NCBI GenBank assembly: GCA_039023545.1
Contig: JBCHKQ010000001.1
Span: 744,001 to 808,000 of the forward strand
DNA from: Spirochaetia bacterium 38H-sp
Lineage (GTDB): Bacteria > Spirochaetota > Spirochaetia > Winmispirales > Winmispiraceae
Direction: 5' to 3'
Length of the DNA stretch: 64,000 bases
The position numbers and the translations under genes are program-made. The notes under the pieces were generated by a model that worked only from the letters and a program-made list of their open reading frames with translations, did not search any database and was not told the DNA's origin. Positions 16,767 through 26,466 of the stretch are shown here, in pieces. The number at the start of each line of letters is the position of its first letter. Positions within the stretch are counted from its first letter, which is position 1.

Positions 16767-18872
16767 ATGAAAAACGATTTTACAGTGGGGCTCTTTATAG
16801 ATTGGCTCACAAGTCCCTGGCATGCGTCTCTTGCTGATGGGCTCAGAGAGGCTTGTGCCGAGCGTGGATGGAATCTTGTGTGTTTTGTTACGGGAAGAAT
16901 CGGGCATGAGCGACACAGGGAGAGTGAGCGTAATGTTTTGCTTGGTGCTGTTTCTTCTTCTAATTTGGATGCTGTCGTTCTTGCTACTCCGGCGCTTGTT
17001 TCTGCAGGCGGGCTTGATGCTGTGGGAAGGCTTGCTGCTAGGGCGTATGGCAGGCCTGTCGTGAGTCTGGGATATGCTTTGCCTGGGGTTGTTTCTGTTT
17101 TCTATGATAATTACAGAGGGTTTTATAATCTTCTGGAGCATCTTTATCTTGAGCACGGTGTAGAGCGTTTTGCTTTTTTGCGCGGTCCTCAGAATAATCC
17201 TGAGATGAGGGACCGTGCCAGGGCTTTTTTTGATTTTCTTTCTGACAGAGCGATTCCTGCTGGGTTTGTGCTTGATACTGCGCTCAATCTGGAAGAGGGA
17301 AGGCCTGCTGCCAGAAGGGTTGCTGAGTATATGAGGACAGGCAATGCCGTAGATGCCATTGTGTGTTCCAACGACCTTTTGGCTTATGGGGTATATTCTT
17401 TTCTTTCTTCTGAGTCTTATAAGATTCCCGATGATATGATTGTTACGGGTTATGATGATATAGGGCCTTCGCGTTATGCTGGGCTTACTACGCTCAGGCA
17501 GGATGTCAGAATGCTCGGAAGGGCTGCTTGTGGGGTGTTGGAGCGGATTGTTAGCGGAGAGGATGTGCCGGATGTGTGTTTTGTTCCGCAGCTTGTTACC
17601 CGCTTTAGCTGTGGTTGTATGGATTGTGAGCAAGAACAAGGCAATGATGTTTATCATCTTAGAGAACTGGTTGAGATGGGTGCTACCGATTACAGTTTTG
17701 AGAAGGGGAAGAGACTAGAGGAGGAGCTTGTCGCTTCTCTTGGAGTAGCGGAGATGCATGGTAAGCTCAAAAGGCAGCTTGCAGAGCTAAGCGTACAGAC
17801 TTGTTATATTCTTCATTATGTGGATTCCAAAACTTCAGAATTGGGACTAAGGCCTGTTTTTTCCTATGATAAAAATGGCTGTGGAGATTGTTATGGTGAG
17901 TTTGATTCTAAAGTCTGCAGGGATCTGTTGCCGAATTTTGTAACTGAGCGTCTGGAGAGTCCTTATGCTCTTGTTGCTCATGCCCTTTTTAAGGGAGATA
18001 ACAGGATAGGTGTTGTGTATTTTAATTTTACTGTCGAGGATCTTAGGATACATGAGGGTATAAGACATGGTCTTAGCATAGGCTATGATGTTGCGCGACT
18101 TCTTTCTAGGATAAGACATCAGAATACAGCTCTCAGAGAAAGAAAGAAAATGCTGGAAGAGACGAACAATATGCTTGAGGAGGAGATAAGAAGGCGGCAG
18201 GCTATCCAGAGAGAGCTTAAGAGACGGGAGAAGTATTTTAGGGATATGGCGATGTTTCTTCCTATTCTTATCTGGGAGCTTGATGCGGACAGAAGGATAC
18301 GTTTTGTCAACAAGCGAGCAGAAAGCATTGCTTCAAGAAGTGATGTTGATTTCCTTGAACTAATACACATAGAGGACCAGGACAGGATGGAGGCGATATT
18401 CGAAAGCCTTGTGAATAATGAGTCTGTTATTCCTTCGCAATTTAGGCTTGCAAATGGTAGCTTTTCTACTACAATACTCTGTCAATGTGTGGCTTATACA
18501 TTGGATGATCTAAGATGCGGTATCCGGATTGTGGGGCTTGAGATGGAGCCTATGGTCAGCTCTGTCCTTATGCCTGAGGAGGCATTTTTTGAAGATTATA
18601 ATTTTACTCCCAGAGAAAAGGAGCTTCTGGGTTATCTTGTAAGAGGATATAGCAGAAAGGATATAGCAGAGATTTTGGGAATATCAGAGAATACAGTAAA
18701 GGTGCATCTGAGTTCGATCTACAGACAGACTGGGGTAAAGAACAAGAATGAGCTTTTTAAGCTGATAAGCGAGTATCAGGTTACCCGGCTTGATTATAAT
18801 TCTTATGCTTTTTCTGCACTTTCCTGTCTTGTAAAGGATTGGCAGGATAAAAATGGAATAAAATTGAGTTAG
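16767..18872 (+). CDS. Regulator: LacI-type sugar-binding domain, coiled coil, PAS domain, LuxR HTH
   Basis: 701 residues from ATG 16767 (GGGGGAG just upstream; an ATG at 16743 is also in frame). Residues 1-290 are a periplasmic-binding-like LacI effector domain (FTVGLFIDWLTSPWHASLADGL, IVCSNDLLAYGVYSFL, IVTGYDDIGPSRYAGLTTLRQD) without signal peptide. A cytoplasmic linker and coiled coil follow (about 440-500), then a PAS-like domain (MFLPILIWELDADRRIRFVN) and a C-terminal LuxR HTH (FTPREKELLGYLVRGYSRKDIAEILGISENTVKVHLSSIY). It should sense a sugar in the cytoplasm and control transcription. Target genes are not evident. Confidence 0.88.
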   Translation: MKNDFTVGLFIDWLTSPWHASLADGLREACAERGWNLVCFVTGRIGHERHRESERNVLLGAVSSSNLDAVVLATPALVSAGGLDAVGRLAARAYGRPVVSLGYALPGVVSVFYDNYRGFYNLLEHLYLEHGVERFAFLRGPQNNPEMRDRARAFFDFLSDRAIPAGFVLDTALNLEEGRPAARRVAEYMRTGNAVDAIVCSNDLLAYGVYSFLSSESYKIPDDMIVTGYDDIGPSRYAGLTTLRQDVRMLGRAACGVLERIVSGEDVPDVCFVPQLVTRFSCGCMDCEQEQGNDVYHLRELVEMGATDYSFEKGKRLEEELVASLGVAEMHGKLKRQLAELSVQTCYILHYVDSKTSELGLRPVFSYDKNGCGDCYGEFDSKVCRDLLPNFVTERLESPYALVAHALFKGDNRIGVVYFNFTVEDLRIHEGIRHGLSIGYDVARLLSRIRHQNTALRERKKMLEETNNMLEEEIRRRQAIQRELKRREKYFRDMAMFLPILIWELDADRRIRFVNKRAESIASRSDVDFLELIHIEDQDRMEAIFESLVNNESVIPSQFRLANGSFSTTILCQCVAYTLDDLRCGIRIVGLEMEPMVSSVLMPEEAFFEDYNFTPREKELLGYLVRGYSRKDIAEILGISENTVKVHLSSIYRQTGVKNKNELFKLISEYQVTRLDYNSYAFSALSCLVKDWQDKNGIKLS

Positions 18873-19027
18873 ACCGAACGCAAGGATGCGGGCTGTGCCC
18901 GCTTCCTTGCTGCCTACGGGTGTAAGAAGAGCAGGAATGGCTGCAATTTTTCCTGCTTAATATGTGCCGCAGGCAGGTGTGAGCAAGCCTTTTTTTGCTT
19001 TATATGGGCGCGCTCACACCGTTTGGT
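18873..19027. repeat. Full-length composite ACCGAACG element (copy 6, 155 bp)
   Basis: Left half starts right after the regulator's stop codon: ACCGAACG (18873-18880), hairpin CAAGG...GCGGGC tgt GCCCGC...CCTTG, then CTGCCTACGGG. Right half: TGCCGCAGGCAG (18965-18976), arms GTGTGAGC (18977-18984) and GCTCACAC (19012-19019), then CGTTTGGT (19020-19027). A third hairpin GCAGGAA/TTCCTGC (18931-18956) lies in the centre. Genes on both sides point to the right. Confidence 0.88.
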
Positions 19028-19139
19028 ATGATTATATTGTGTTGTTTCTTGTTGTGTTGTATTCCTTGTTTTTGAGATGGCTTGTTAATATGATATAAAA
19101 ACTATTGACCTAAGGAAAAACATACCCCACAATACAGTT

Positions 19140-20837
19140 ATGCGTTATAGTAGGCTTTTTCCCCATACTACAAGAAATGTTCCCAGAGAGGTCGAGGGTT
19201 CGGCTTATGAGCTTTTGCTCAAGGGTGGGTATGTCCGCAGTTTGGGGCATGGCCTGTACAGTTTGCTTCCTATGGGTATGAGGGTTTTTAATAGGCTCAA
19301 GGGTATGATAGCAAGAGAGATGCTTGAGCTTGGTGGTCAGGAGGTTCTGACGCCTATCATAAATCCCATGGAAATATGGAAGAAATCCGGAAGAGATGTG
19401 CTTGCAGGTGAGGATATAGCGAGTTTTAAGGATAAGCTTGGAAGAGAGATGGTGATCTCTCCTACTCACGAAGAGGCAATGGTGGAGCTCATAAGGCAGA
19501 GTCTGCAGTCTTTGAGAAACCTTCCTGTGTTTTTATATCAGTTTCAGACTAAATATAGAGAGGAAGAAAAGGCAAGGACAGGTCTTATAAGAACACGAGA
19601 GTTTATAATGAAGGATGCGTATTCCTTCCATAGAAGTTATTACGATCTCAACAATTTTTTCCCTCGGGTTTTTCATGCTTATGAAAAGATTTTTAAGTCG
19701 TGTAATCTTCCTCTGCTTGTGGCGGAAGCAGGGGTGGGGTATATGGGGGGAGAGAAGTCCTATGAGTTTCTTGTTCCGTCGGATAGAGGTGATAATATTG
19801 TCATAAGGTGTTCTTCCTGCGGATATACTGCCAATCAGGATATCGCTATAGGTGTAAAGCCTACTGTTACGGAGATTCCCAGAGATATGGAGACTGTGGA
19901 GACTCCAGGGATAAGCAGTATGGAGTCTTTGTCTGCTTTTCTCAGTCTGCCTCTCCATAGACTTGCAAAGACAATGGCTTATAAGACCACAAAAGGGATT
20001 GTCTTTGCTGTTGTGCGGGGAGATTATGATGTCAGCCGTGAGAAGTTGAGCATTGTGTTATCTGAGCCTGTTACGGGAAAGGCCAGCGAGAAGGAACTCA
20101 AGGAATTAGGGCTTTCTCCGGGCTATCTTTCTCCTCTCAACAGGATGGAGCAAATAACTATTGTTGTTGATGATATTGTGGCAGATAGCTCCAATCTTGT
20201 TATTGGTTCTGGTCAGGAGGGGCTGCATTGCATCAATGCAAACTTTGGCAGGGATTTTGAGGCTGATTTTGTTGCGGATATTTCCAGGATAACAGAAGGA
20301 CATAGATGTTATTATTGCGGCGGAGACCTTGTAGAAGAAAGGGCTATAGAGATAGGGCATATTTTTAAACTGGGCGAGTTTTATACAAAGTCCATGGGAT
20401 TATCTCTTCCTGATGAGAGAAACAGGTCTGTTTATCCCCATATGGGGGCATATGGTATAGGCATGGGAAGGCTGATGTCTGTGATAGTTGCCAATAACAG
20501 GGATGCTCACGGGATAAAATGGCCTGCTTCCGTGGCTCCTTTTTATATTTTTTTGATGTCAATTGGTAACTCTCTATATATTAAAGATAAGGTTGAGTCT
20601 CTTGAGAAGGAGCTTGGCAATTGTTGTCTTCTGGATGATAGGCATATGTCCCCTGGAAAAAAGTTTAGGGATGCTGATTTGCTTGGTATTCCTTACAGGA
20701 TATTGCTTACAAGAGAGCTTCTTGATAAGGGGAAGGTCGAGGTCAAAGAGAGGGAAACTGGGAAAACGTGGAAGATTTCCTATGGTAGAGTCAAGGATTT
20801 TGTGGAACATCTGGAGAAAAAACATGGAGTTTTTTGA
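19140..20837 (+). CDS. proS: Prolyl-tRNA synthetase (bacterial type with editing domain)
   Basis: 565 residues. Class II motif 1-2 region (LLPMGMRVFNRLKGMIAREM, then TKYREEEKARTGLIRTREFIMKDAYSFH), an inserted INS editing domain with two CxxC-type pairs nearby (CSSCGYTANQ, CYYCGG), motif 3 GAYGIGMGRLMSVIV, and a C-terminal anticodon-binding domain. Start MRYSRLFPHT matches the family; the nearest Shine-Dalgarno-like AAGGAA is about 20 bp upstream, so initiation may be weak or leader-dependent. Confidence 0.97.
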   Translation: MRYSRLFPHTTRNVPREVEGSAYELLLKGGYVRSLGHGLYSLLPMGMRVFNRLKGMIAREMLELGGQEVLTPIINPMEIWKKSGRDVLAGEDIASFKDKLGREMVISPTHEEAMVELIRQSLQSLRNLPVFLYQFQTKYREEEKARTGLIRTREFIMKDAYSFHRSYYDLNNFFPRVFHAYEKIFKSCNLPLLVAEAGVGYMGGEKSYEFLVPSDRGDNIVIRCSSCGYTANQDIAIGVKPTVTEIPRDMETVETPGISSMESLSAFLSLPLHRLAKTMAYKTTKGIVFAVVRGDYDVSREKLSIVLSEPVTGKASEKELKELGLSPGYLSPLNRMEQITIVVDDIVADSSNLVIGSGQEGLHCINANFGRDFEADFVADISRITEGHRCYYCGGDLVEERAIEIGHIFKLGEFYTKSMGLSLPDERNRSVYPHMGAYGIGMGRLMSVIVANNRDAHGIKWPASVAPFYIFLMSIGNSLYIKDKVESLEKELGNCCLLDDRHMSPGKKFRDADLLGIPYRILLTRELLDKGKVEVKERETGKTWKISYGRVKDFVEHLEKKHGVF

Positions 20838-21696
20838 GCTTAGCCCCGAGCTTATAGAGCTAATCATCTTTGGTATGGAGAACCAGGAGGAAAAGCAGGT
20901 TTTTGATACCCGCAGTCTTGTTCTGTGCAAGAAAAGCAGTGTTCCGGAAAACGATGAGAGATATGTCGATATACCGCAATGGGGTCCTGCTCAAGGCTAT
21001 CGCCTTATGGAGACTTTTGTAGCCAATCTTAAGAACCCGCTGTATAAACAGGAGCTGAGGGATATTCTTGTGTCTGGAGATAGAGTATTTCGCCGTTTTA
21101 AGGACGCTATAAAAGCTCATCCCTTTTTGGAAAGAAAGTGGTATTGGTTTAAGGAAAAGCAGCTTAAGAGAGAGGTTATGGAGTGGTATAACAGGCTCAG
21201 AGAACTTGCAGGTCTTGAATCTCTGCCTTTAGAGCCGGATGATGTACTGGATATGTCTGATCTTATAGAAGAAAGTTTTTCTTTTTCCGATAGAAAAGTG
21301 GATATTGTCAAAGAAAAAGCTTTTCTTTATGAAAAACTTGCTGAATCAGTAGGGGAAGACCTCCGTGTTGTTACAAAACATCTTTTTTACACTATGGCTT
21401 TGTATGATGATAATATAAGGCACAATATGCTTGAGTGTTTTCTTCTTGAGGGGGATTTGGCTGCTTTCTGCTGGTATTATGAGACAGATGATTTTATGTG
21501 CTTAAATCTGATATATGTTTTTTCTGAGTTTAGAGATATGGGGATAGGTACCCTGCTTGTAGAAAAGTTTTGCAATATGGCAGAAGAAAAAGGTAAAAGT
21601 TATGTTATAAGGCTTGTCGGAAAAGGCCATCCTTTTTCCGACAAGCTCAAAAATATGGGTATGGGAAAGATAGAAGAGACAGTTTTTCCCGTATGA
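20824..21696 (+). CDS. UPF0158 family protein fused to a GNAT acetyltransferase domain
   Basis: 290 residues from ATG 20824, overlapping the proS end by 14 bp. Residues 1-150 match the UPF0158 family (YVDIPQWGPAQGYRLMETFV, LRDILVSGDRVFRRFKDAI, WYWFKEKQLKREVMEWYNRL). Residues about 150-290 look like a GNAT domain with LLEGDLAAFCWYYE and the acetyl-CoA loop FRDMGIGTLLVEKFCNMAEEKG. Such a fusion is known in spirochaetes as far as I recall; the substrate is unknown. Its overlap with proS implies translational coupling. Confidence 0.78.
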   Translation: MEFFELSPELIELIIFGMENQEEKQVFDTRSLVLCKKSSVPENDERYVDIPQWGPAQGYRLMETFVANLKNPLYKQELRDILVSGDRVFRRFKDAIKAHPFLERKWYWFKEKQLKREVMEWYNRLRELAGLESLPLEPDDVLDMSDLIEESFSFSDRKVDIVKEKAFLYEKLAESVGEDLRVVTKHLFYTMALYDDNIRHNMLECFLLEGDLAAFCWYYETDDFMCLNLIYVFSEFRDMGIGTLLVEKFCNMAEEKGKSYVIRLVGKGHPFSDKLKNMGMGKIEETVFPV

Positions 21697-22575
21697 TTAT
21701 TCTTTTCTGAGTTCTTCTGCCTTTGTATGGAGGCTTTCAAGCTTTTCCATTATTCTGTCTGCAACCCACTGCTTTTTATCTGTGCCTTCCGGACAGCTTT
21801 CTTTTGCCTTTTCTCTGAAATCCTTTGCACTTTGTGGTGTGTCAACCAGAAAAATAATCTTATCTTTGCATACTATATCGTCTTCCATTTTATGTTCGTC
21901 AGGATTTATTCTGAGAATGTTTCCTGCTATTCCTACAAAACACACAAGGTCAAAGCTTTTTAGATAAGAGTCTATTTCTTTTACTCCTTTTTTTGTCTCC
22001 GGTTTTCCCGGCCTGTATCTTGTCCCTGATGGGAATACAAGTATTATATTGCCGCTGTGTTTCTTCTCTATAAGCATGTGCATAGCTGCTCTGTTTATAG
22101 CTTTACTTTTGGGAAATTCTTTTCTTAGGGTTTCTTCGTCCATTTTTGCGAGGCTTCTGGATGGATATATAACGATACGAGAATATGCTTCTGTAAAAGC
22201 CTTTACAAGCTCGTTATGCTCGTTGAGCTTGAGCCCTGCTATGGCTATTATATGATCTGCTATCTCCTGTCCTTCTTCTCCCATATTTTCCAGCAGATAT
22301 ATAAGCGTAGGAAGATCAAAATTGCTGTAGTGTTCCACAAGAAGAAGGCAGGATTTTCCTTCTTTTGATTGCTTGTACAGTTGTTTGAGATTTTCAATTC
22401 CTTCTATTCTGCTGCCTTCTTCCAGAAGTTCTGATAGCATTTTATTTATATACGGTCGTGTGGCTTTGTTAGCTTCCTGCCATACACTGTTTTCGTCGAT
22501 TTCCAGAGGATGACGTGCCTTTGTTATCATTTCTTTTATAAGGTCTCTATATGCCTGAGAAATGGGTAAATTCAT
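21697..22575 (-). CDS. Glycerol-phosphate / lysophosphatidate acyltransferase-like protein
   Basis: 292 residues from ATG 22575 (GGAG upstream), giving MNLPISQAYRDLI. The acyltransferase box is VEHYSNFDLP (His-x4-Asp), followed by IVFPSGTRYRPGK as the glycerol-phosphate-binding FPEGTR-like motif. The N-terminal ~90 residues are helical, as in the PlsB/soluble GPAT-like group. Probably transfers an acyl group to a glycerol phosphate in membrane lipid synthesis; which of the two steps is not clear. Single gene, convergent with the preceding one. Confidence 0.75.
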   Translation of the reverse strand: MNLPISQAYRDLIKEMITKARHPLEIDENSVWQEANKATRPYINKMLSELLEEGSRIEGIENLKQLYKQSKEGKSCLLLVEHYSNFDLPTLIYLLENMGEEGQEIADHIIAIAGLKLNEHNELVKAFTEAYSRIVIYPSRSLAKMDEETLRKEFPKSKAINRAAMHMLIEKKHSGNIILVFPSGTRYRPGKPETKKGVKEIDSYLKSFDLVCFVGIAGNILRINPDEHKMEDDIVCKDKIIFLVDTPQSAKDFREKAKESCPEGTDKKQWVADRIMEKLESLHTKAEELRKE

Positions 22576-22658
22576 GTGTTCTCCTTGTCGGTATATTGTA
22601 TTATCGGTCTTATTATACAAATTCAACCGTGGGCTGATAAGATATTGTAACAAAATGT

Positions 22659-22687
22659 TTGCAAAAAATAAAGATTTGCATTATCCT
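22659..22687 (+). promoter_or_regulatory. Probable opp operon promoter
   Basis: TTGCAA (22659-22664), 17-bp spacer, TATCCT (22682-22687). The region also holds an inverted pair TTTGCAT ... ATGCAAA downstream that may be an operator. Confidence 0.45.
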
Positions 22688-22735
22688 ATATTGGATTTGC
22701 GGTATGCAAACGATTTTTAATATCATGGAGGGTTT

Positions 22736-24307
22736 GTGAAAAAAATTTTATTAAGTCTGTTTATAGTTTTATCACTTTTCTCACTTATTGTTTCTTGTGG
22801 TCAATCACAAGGAAAGGGAGGTGAGTTTATTCTCAACAATGGAGCAGAGCCAGAGTCTCTTGATCCGCATCTTATATCTGGTGTTCCAGAGCACAGGATA
22901 TATATGGCTCTTTTTGAGGGCCTTGTGGCATATGATCCCAAGACTGCTACGGCTGTACCTGGGCTTGCAGAGAGTTGGGAGTTTAGCGATGATAATACTG
23001 TTATCACTTTTAAGCTAAGACAGACAACTTGGTCTGACGGTGTTCCTATTACTGCTGAGACGGTCAAGAAATCCTGGGAAAGGATGCTAAGCCCGGAGCT
23101 CGCAGCTCCTTATGCATGGTTTCCTGCCATGTTTCTCAAGGGAGCAGCAGAGTATAATGCAGGCGATGCAGGCCCTGATGCCCTTGGTGTAGAGGTCGTG
23201 GATAAATATACCCTTAAGGTAGAGCTTGTAGGTCCTTTGCCCTATGCCCTTGATGCATTTGCTCATTATTCTTTTGCTGTTGTTCCACTTCATGCGATAG
23301 AAAAGTATGGTAAAGAATGGACAAGTCCTGATAACTTTGTAGGAAACGGTCCCTTTGTTCTTGAGACTTGGGAGCCTCAGAATAAAATTACAGTTGTACC
23401 CAACCCCAAGTACTGGGATAAGGATGCTGTAAAACTTTCTAGGGTTGTTTATCTGCCAATAGAAGATAATAATACTTCTTATAATATGTATCTCAATGGT
23501 GAGATTGACTGGCAGACTACTGTTCCTACGGATAGGATAAAAGAAGCAAAGTTGAGAGATGATTATATAAAAAACCCACAGCTTGCTACTTATTATTACA
23601 TCTTTAACAACACAAAAAAGCCTTTTGACGATCCCCGAGTAAGAAAGGCTCTTTCTATGGCAGTAAACAGGCAGGAGCTTGTTGAGCGTGTTACTCAGGC
23701 TGGACAGATTACTGCATACGGTATAGTGCCTCCTATGACAGGTTATAAGGGTGTAAAAGGATTAGGAGAAGATGTGGAGAAGGCAAAAGCTCTTCTCGCA
23801 GAAGCAGGATATCCCAATGGAGAAGGCTTTCCTGAGGTGGAAATCCTGTATAACACATCAGAAGGTCATCAGAAGATAGCAGAGTTTATACAGCAGCAGT
23901 GGAAGGTCAATCTTGGTATAAACGTAAAGCTTACTAATCAGGAATGGAAAACCTATCTTACAACAAGAAGAGAAGGGCAGTTCTATATTGCTCGTGCCGG
24001 CTGGGTTGGAGACTACCAGGACCCCAACACATTTCTTGATATGTTTGTAACCGGCGGAGATATGAACGACGCTTTTTACAGCAATCCTCAGTACGACGAG
24101 CTTATACATAAGGCTGCAAGAATGGCACCTGGACCCGATAGGTTTGCTACTCTTATGCAGGCTGAGGAGCTTTTGATAACTCAGGATCATGCAATAATGC
24201 CTCTGTATTTTTATGTTACTATAAATATGATAGATACCAATAAGTGGGGCGGATGGTATCCCAATGTAATGGACATACATCCTCTCAAGAACATTTATAA
24301 GAAATAA
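22736..24307 (+). CDS. oppA: Oligopeptide ABC transporter solute-binding lipoprotein
   Basis: 523 residues starting at GTG 22736 behind GGAGGG. Lipobox SLIVSC with Cys21. The SBP family 5 signature is present (GLAESWEFSDDNTVITFKLRQ, TWSDGVPITAETVKKSWERML) and the C-terminus MDIHPLKNIYKK resembles OppA/MppA. It binds extracellular peptides and delivers them to OppBC. First gene of oppABCDF; a hairpin separates it from oppB, which usually raises the level of the binding protein. Confidence 0.92.
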   Translation: MKKILLSLFIVLSLFSLIVSCGQSQGKGGEFILNNGAEPESLDPHLISGVPEHRIYMALFEGLVAYDPKTATAVPGLAESWEFSDDNTVITFKLRQTTWSDGVPITAETVKKSWERMLSPELAAPYAWFPAMFLKGAAEYNAGDAGPDALGVEVVDKYTLKVELVGPLPYALDAFAHYSFAVVPLHAIEKYGKEWTSPDNFVGNGPFVLETWEPQNKITVVPNPKYWDKDAVKLSRVVYLPIEDNNTSYNMYLNGEIDWQTTVPTDRIKEAKLRDDYIKNPQLATYYYIFNNTKKPFDDPRVRKALSMAVNRQELVERVTQAGQITAYGIVPPMTGYKGVKGLGEDVEKAKALLAEAGYPNGEGFPEVEILYNTSEGHQKIAEFIQQQWKVNLGINVKLTNQEWKTYLTTRREGQFYIARAGWVGDYQDPNTFLDMFVTGGDMNDAFYSNPQYDELIHKAARMAPGPDRFATLMQAEELLITQDHAIMPLYFYVTINMIDTNKWGGWYPNVMDIHPLKNIYKK

Positions 24308-24317
24308 ACTCTGTTTT

Positions 24318-24344
24318 GCCCGGGCATCTTTATTTTGCCCGGGC
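24318..24344 (+). terminator. Intercistronic hairpin after oppA
   Basis: GCCCGGGC (24318-24325) and GCCCGGGC (24337-24344), a self-complementary 8-mer repeated, form an 8-bp GC-only stem around ATCTTTATTTT, followed by TTTCTG. It probably acts as a partial terminator or a 3' stabiliser for the oppA message. Confidence 0.75.
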
Positions 24345-24410
24345 TTTCTGTTATAAATAATTATAGAATACGTTTTCGCAGGGTAATAGCGTCGGGTTAG
24401 GAGAATCAGG

Positions 24411-25343
24411 ATGGGTAGATATATATTTAAGAGGTTTTTGGGGCTTATCCCCACTCTTTTTATTATTATTACATTGAGCTTTTTTATAATACGATTTGCT
24501 CCTGGGGGACCTTTTGATTCTGAGAAAAAACTTCCCAAGCAGATACTGGAGAATATAGAAAAAAAGTATCATCTGGACGAGCCTCTCGTTATGCAGTATT
24601 TGCGTTATATGGGGAACCTTCTCAAAGGAGATCTTGGACCTTCCCTTAGATATCAGGATCATGATGTGTCTTTTTATATTGTGCAGACATTGCCGGTTTC
24701 TTTGCTGCTGGGAGTGATTTCTCTTTTTGTCGCACTTATATTGGGGCTTTTTACAGGTGCTCTCAGTGCTCTAAAGAGAAATACTTGGGTGGACTATACT
24801 TTTATGTCCATTGCCGTGCTAGGTATATCTATACCTTTGTTTGTTACCGGCCCTATTCTTATGTTGATATTTGCTCTTGTTTTAAAGTGGCTTCCCACAT
24901 CAGGATGGATAAACGGCAGAGGAGGCTGGGCAACCCTTATAATGCCGGTTTTAACTCTTTCTTTTCCTTATTATGCCAATATTGCAAGGCTTTTTAGAGC
25001 CAGTGTTTTGGAAGTTCTTCAGAGTGATTATATAAGAACTGCCAGAGCAAAGGGATTATCTGTGCGGGCTATAATGTTGAGGCATGTTTTTAAAGGAGCA
25101 TCTATTCCTGTTGTAAGTTATCTGGGACCTGCTTTTGCCGGCATAGTAACAGGTTCGGTTGTTGTCGAGCAGATTTTTAGGATCCCAGGGCTTGGCAGAT
25201 ATTTTGTCCAATCCGCCTTTAACAGGGACTATCCGCTTATAATGGGTACGGTAGTTGTGTATTCTGTAATACTTGTCGTTATGAATTTCATTGTTGATAT
25301 ATTTTACGGCATCCTTGATCCAAGGGTCTCTTACAAGGATTAG
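24411..25343 (+). CDS. oppB: Oligopeptide ABC transporter permease OppB
   Basis: 310 residues, six helices. Starts MGRYIFKRFLGLIPTLFIIITLSFFIIRFAPGGPFD, the OppB/DppB opening, with the EAA loop RTARAKGLSVRAIMLRHVFKGASIPV. Ends GILDPRVSYKD. GGAG lies before the ATG. Confidence 0.95.
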   Translation: MGRYIFKRFLGLIPTLFIIITLSFFIIRFAPGGPFDSEKKLPKQILENIEKKYHLDEPLVMQYLRYMGNLLKGDLGPSLRYQDHDVSFYIVQTLPVSLLLGVISLFVALILGLFTGALSALKRNTWVDYTFMSIAVLGISIPLFVTGPILMLIFALVLKWLPTSGWINGRGGWATLIMPVLTLSFPYYANIARLFRASVLEVLQSDYIRTARAKGLSVRAIMLRHVFKGASIPVVSYLGPAFAGIVTGSVVVEQIFRIPGLGRYFVQSAFNRDYPLIMGTVVVYSVILVVMNFIVDIFYGILDPRVSYKD

Positions 25344-25351
25344 GAGGATTT

Positions 25352-26455
25352 ATGTCAGAAGATATGGATATTGTTCAGCTTGATATGGAGCATGCTGCAG
25401 CGCTTTCCGATGTACCTGTAGAAGCTACCAGCCTTACAAAGGATGCTTGGAAAAGGTTAAAAAAGCATAAGATGGCAATGGCGGGGCTTATTATAGTACT
25501 TGTCTATGTTGTTGTTTCTGTTCTTGCTTTTCTCAATCTTTTGCCTATTCATAGTTATGATTTTCAGGTTCCTGTACATCAAAATCTTCCTCCTTCTTTA
25601 AGGCCTGCTGGAGAGGTCTGGTATGAGACAGAAGAAGCTTATCTGTACAAAGCTGCAAAGGCTGATGGCAGAACAGAGCTTAATTCTGAAGAAAAAGCCA
25701 AGCTGGAGGAAATAAAGAGAAGAATAGAAACAGAGGTAATAGAATACAAAGGCAAGAATATAAACCCCCATAAGCGAGTTTATATTCTTGGTACAGATTA
25801 TCTTGGCAGGGATATGCTTGCCAGAATAATATATGGCGGTCAGGTTTCCATTGCAATAGGTCTTGTGGGAACTCTTGTGAGTGTTTTTATTGGCATAATA
25901 GTGGGTGCCATAGCTGGATATGCGGGTGGCAAGATTGATTATATCCTTATGAGAGTAGTAGATGTAATGTATGGATTGCCTTATATGCTGATTGTAATAA
26001 TTCTTATGGCACTTTTTGGCAATAATCTTATCAACCTGTTTATAGCCCTTGCGCTTGTAAGCTGGCTCACCGTTGCCAGAGTTGTAAGAGGCCAGATAAT
26101 TTCTCTAAAAAACTCTGAGTTTATAGAGGCTGCACGCTCTATGGGGGCAAGCCCCGTAAGGATTATAGCAAGACACCTTGTACCCAATACTCTGGGAGTT
26201 ATAATAGTTTTTTCCAGTCTGAGAATCCCTTCATTTATAATGATGGAAGCCTTTCTTTCTTTCCTTGGACTTGGAATTTCTGCACCTCTTGCATCATGGG
26301 GTTCTTTGATAAGAGATGGTGTGGAGGGTATGACCCTCTATCCGTGGAGACTTATTTTCCCTGCTTTAGCTATGACACTATTCCTTTTTGCAATGAACTT
26401 CCTAGGAGACGGACTGAGGGATGCCTTTGATCCGCATAGTAAGAATTCGCTTTAG
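25352..26455 (+). CDS. oppC: Oligopeptide ABC transporter permease OppC (with extended first loop)
   Basis: 367 residues. TM1 at about 42-65, then a charged insertion of about 60 residues (EEAYLYKAAKADGRTELN, EEKAKLEEIKRR) before the conserved HILGTDYLGRD-like block (VYILGTDYLGRDMLARIIYG). EAA loop EAARSMGASPVRIIARHLVPN, ending FLGDGLRDAFDP. The insertion makes it longer than the roughly 300 residues of E. coli OppC. Confidence 0.94.
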   Translation: MSEDMDIVQLDMEHAAALSDVPVEATSLTKDAWKRLKKHKMAMAGLIIVLVYVVVSVLAFLNLLPIHSYDFQVPVHQNLPPSLRPAGEVWYETEEAYLYKAAKADGRTELNSEEKAKLEEIKRRIETEVIEYKGKNINPHKRVYILGTDYLGRDMLARIIYGGQVSIAIGLVGTLVSVFIGIIVGAIAGYAGGKIDYILMRVVDVMYGLPYMLIVIILMALFGNNLINLFIALALVSWLTVARVVRGQIISLKNSEFIEAARSMGASPVRIIARHLVPNTLGVIIVFSSLRIPSFIMMEAFLSFLGLGISAPLASWGSLIRDGVEGMTLYPWRLIFPALAMTLFLFAMNFLGDGLRDAFDPHSKNSL

Positions 26456-26466
26456 ATGAGGAGCTT

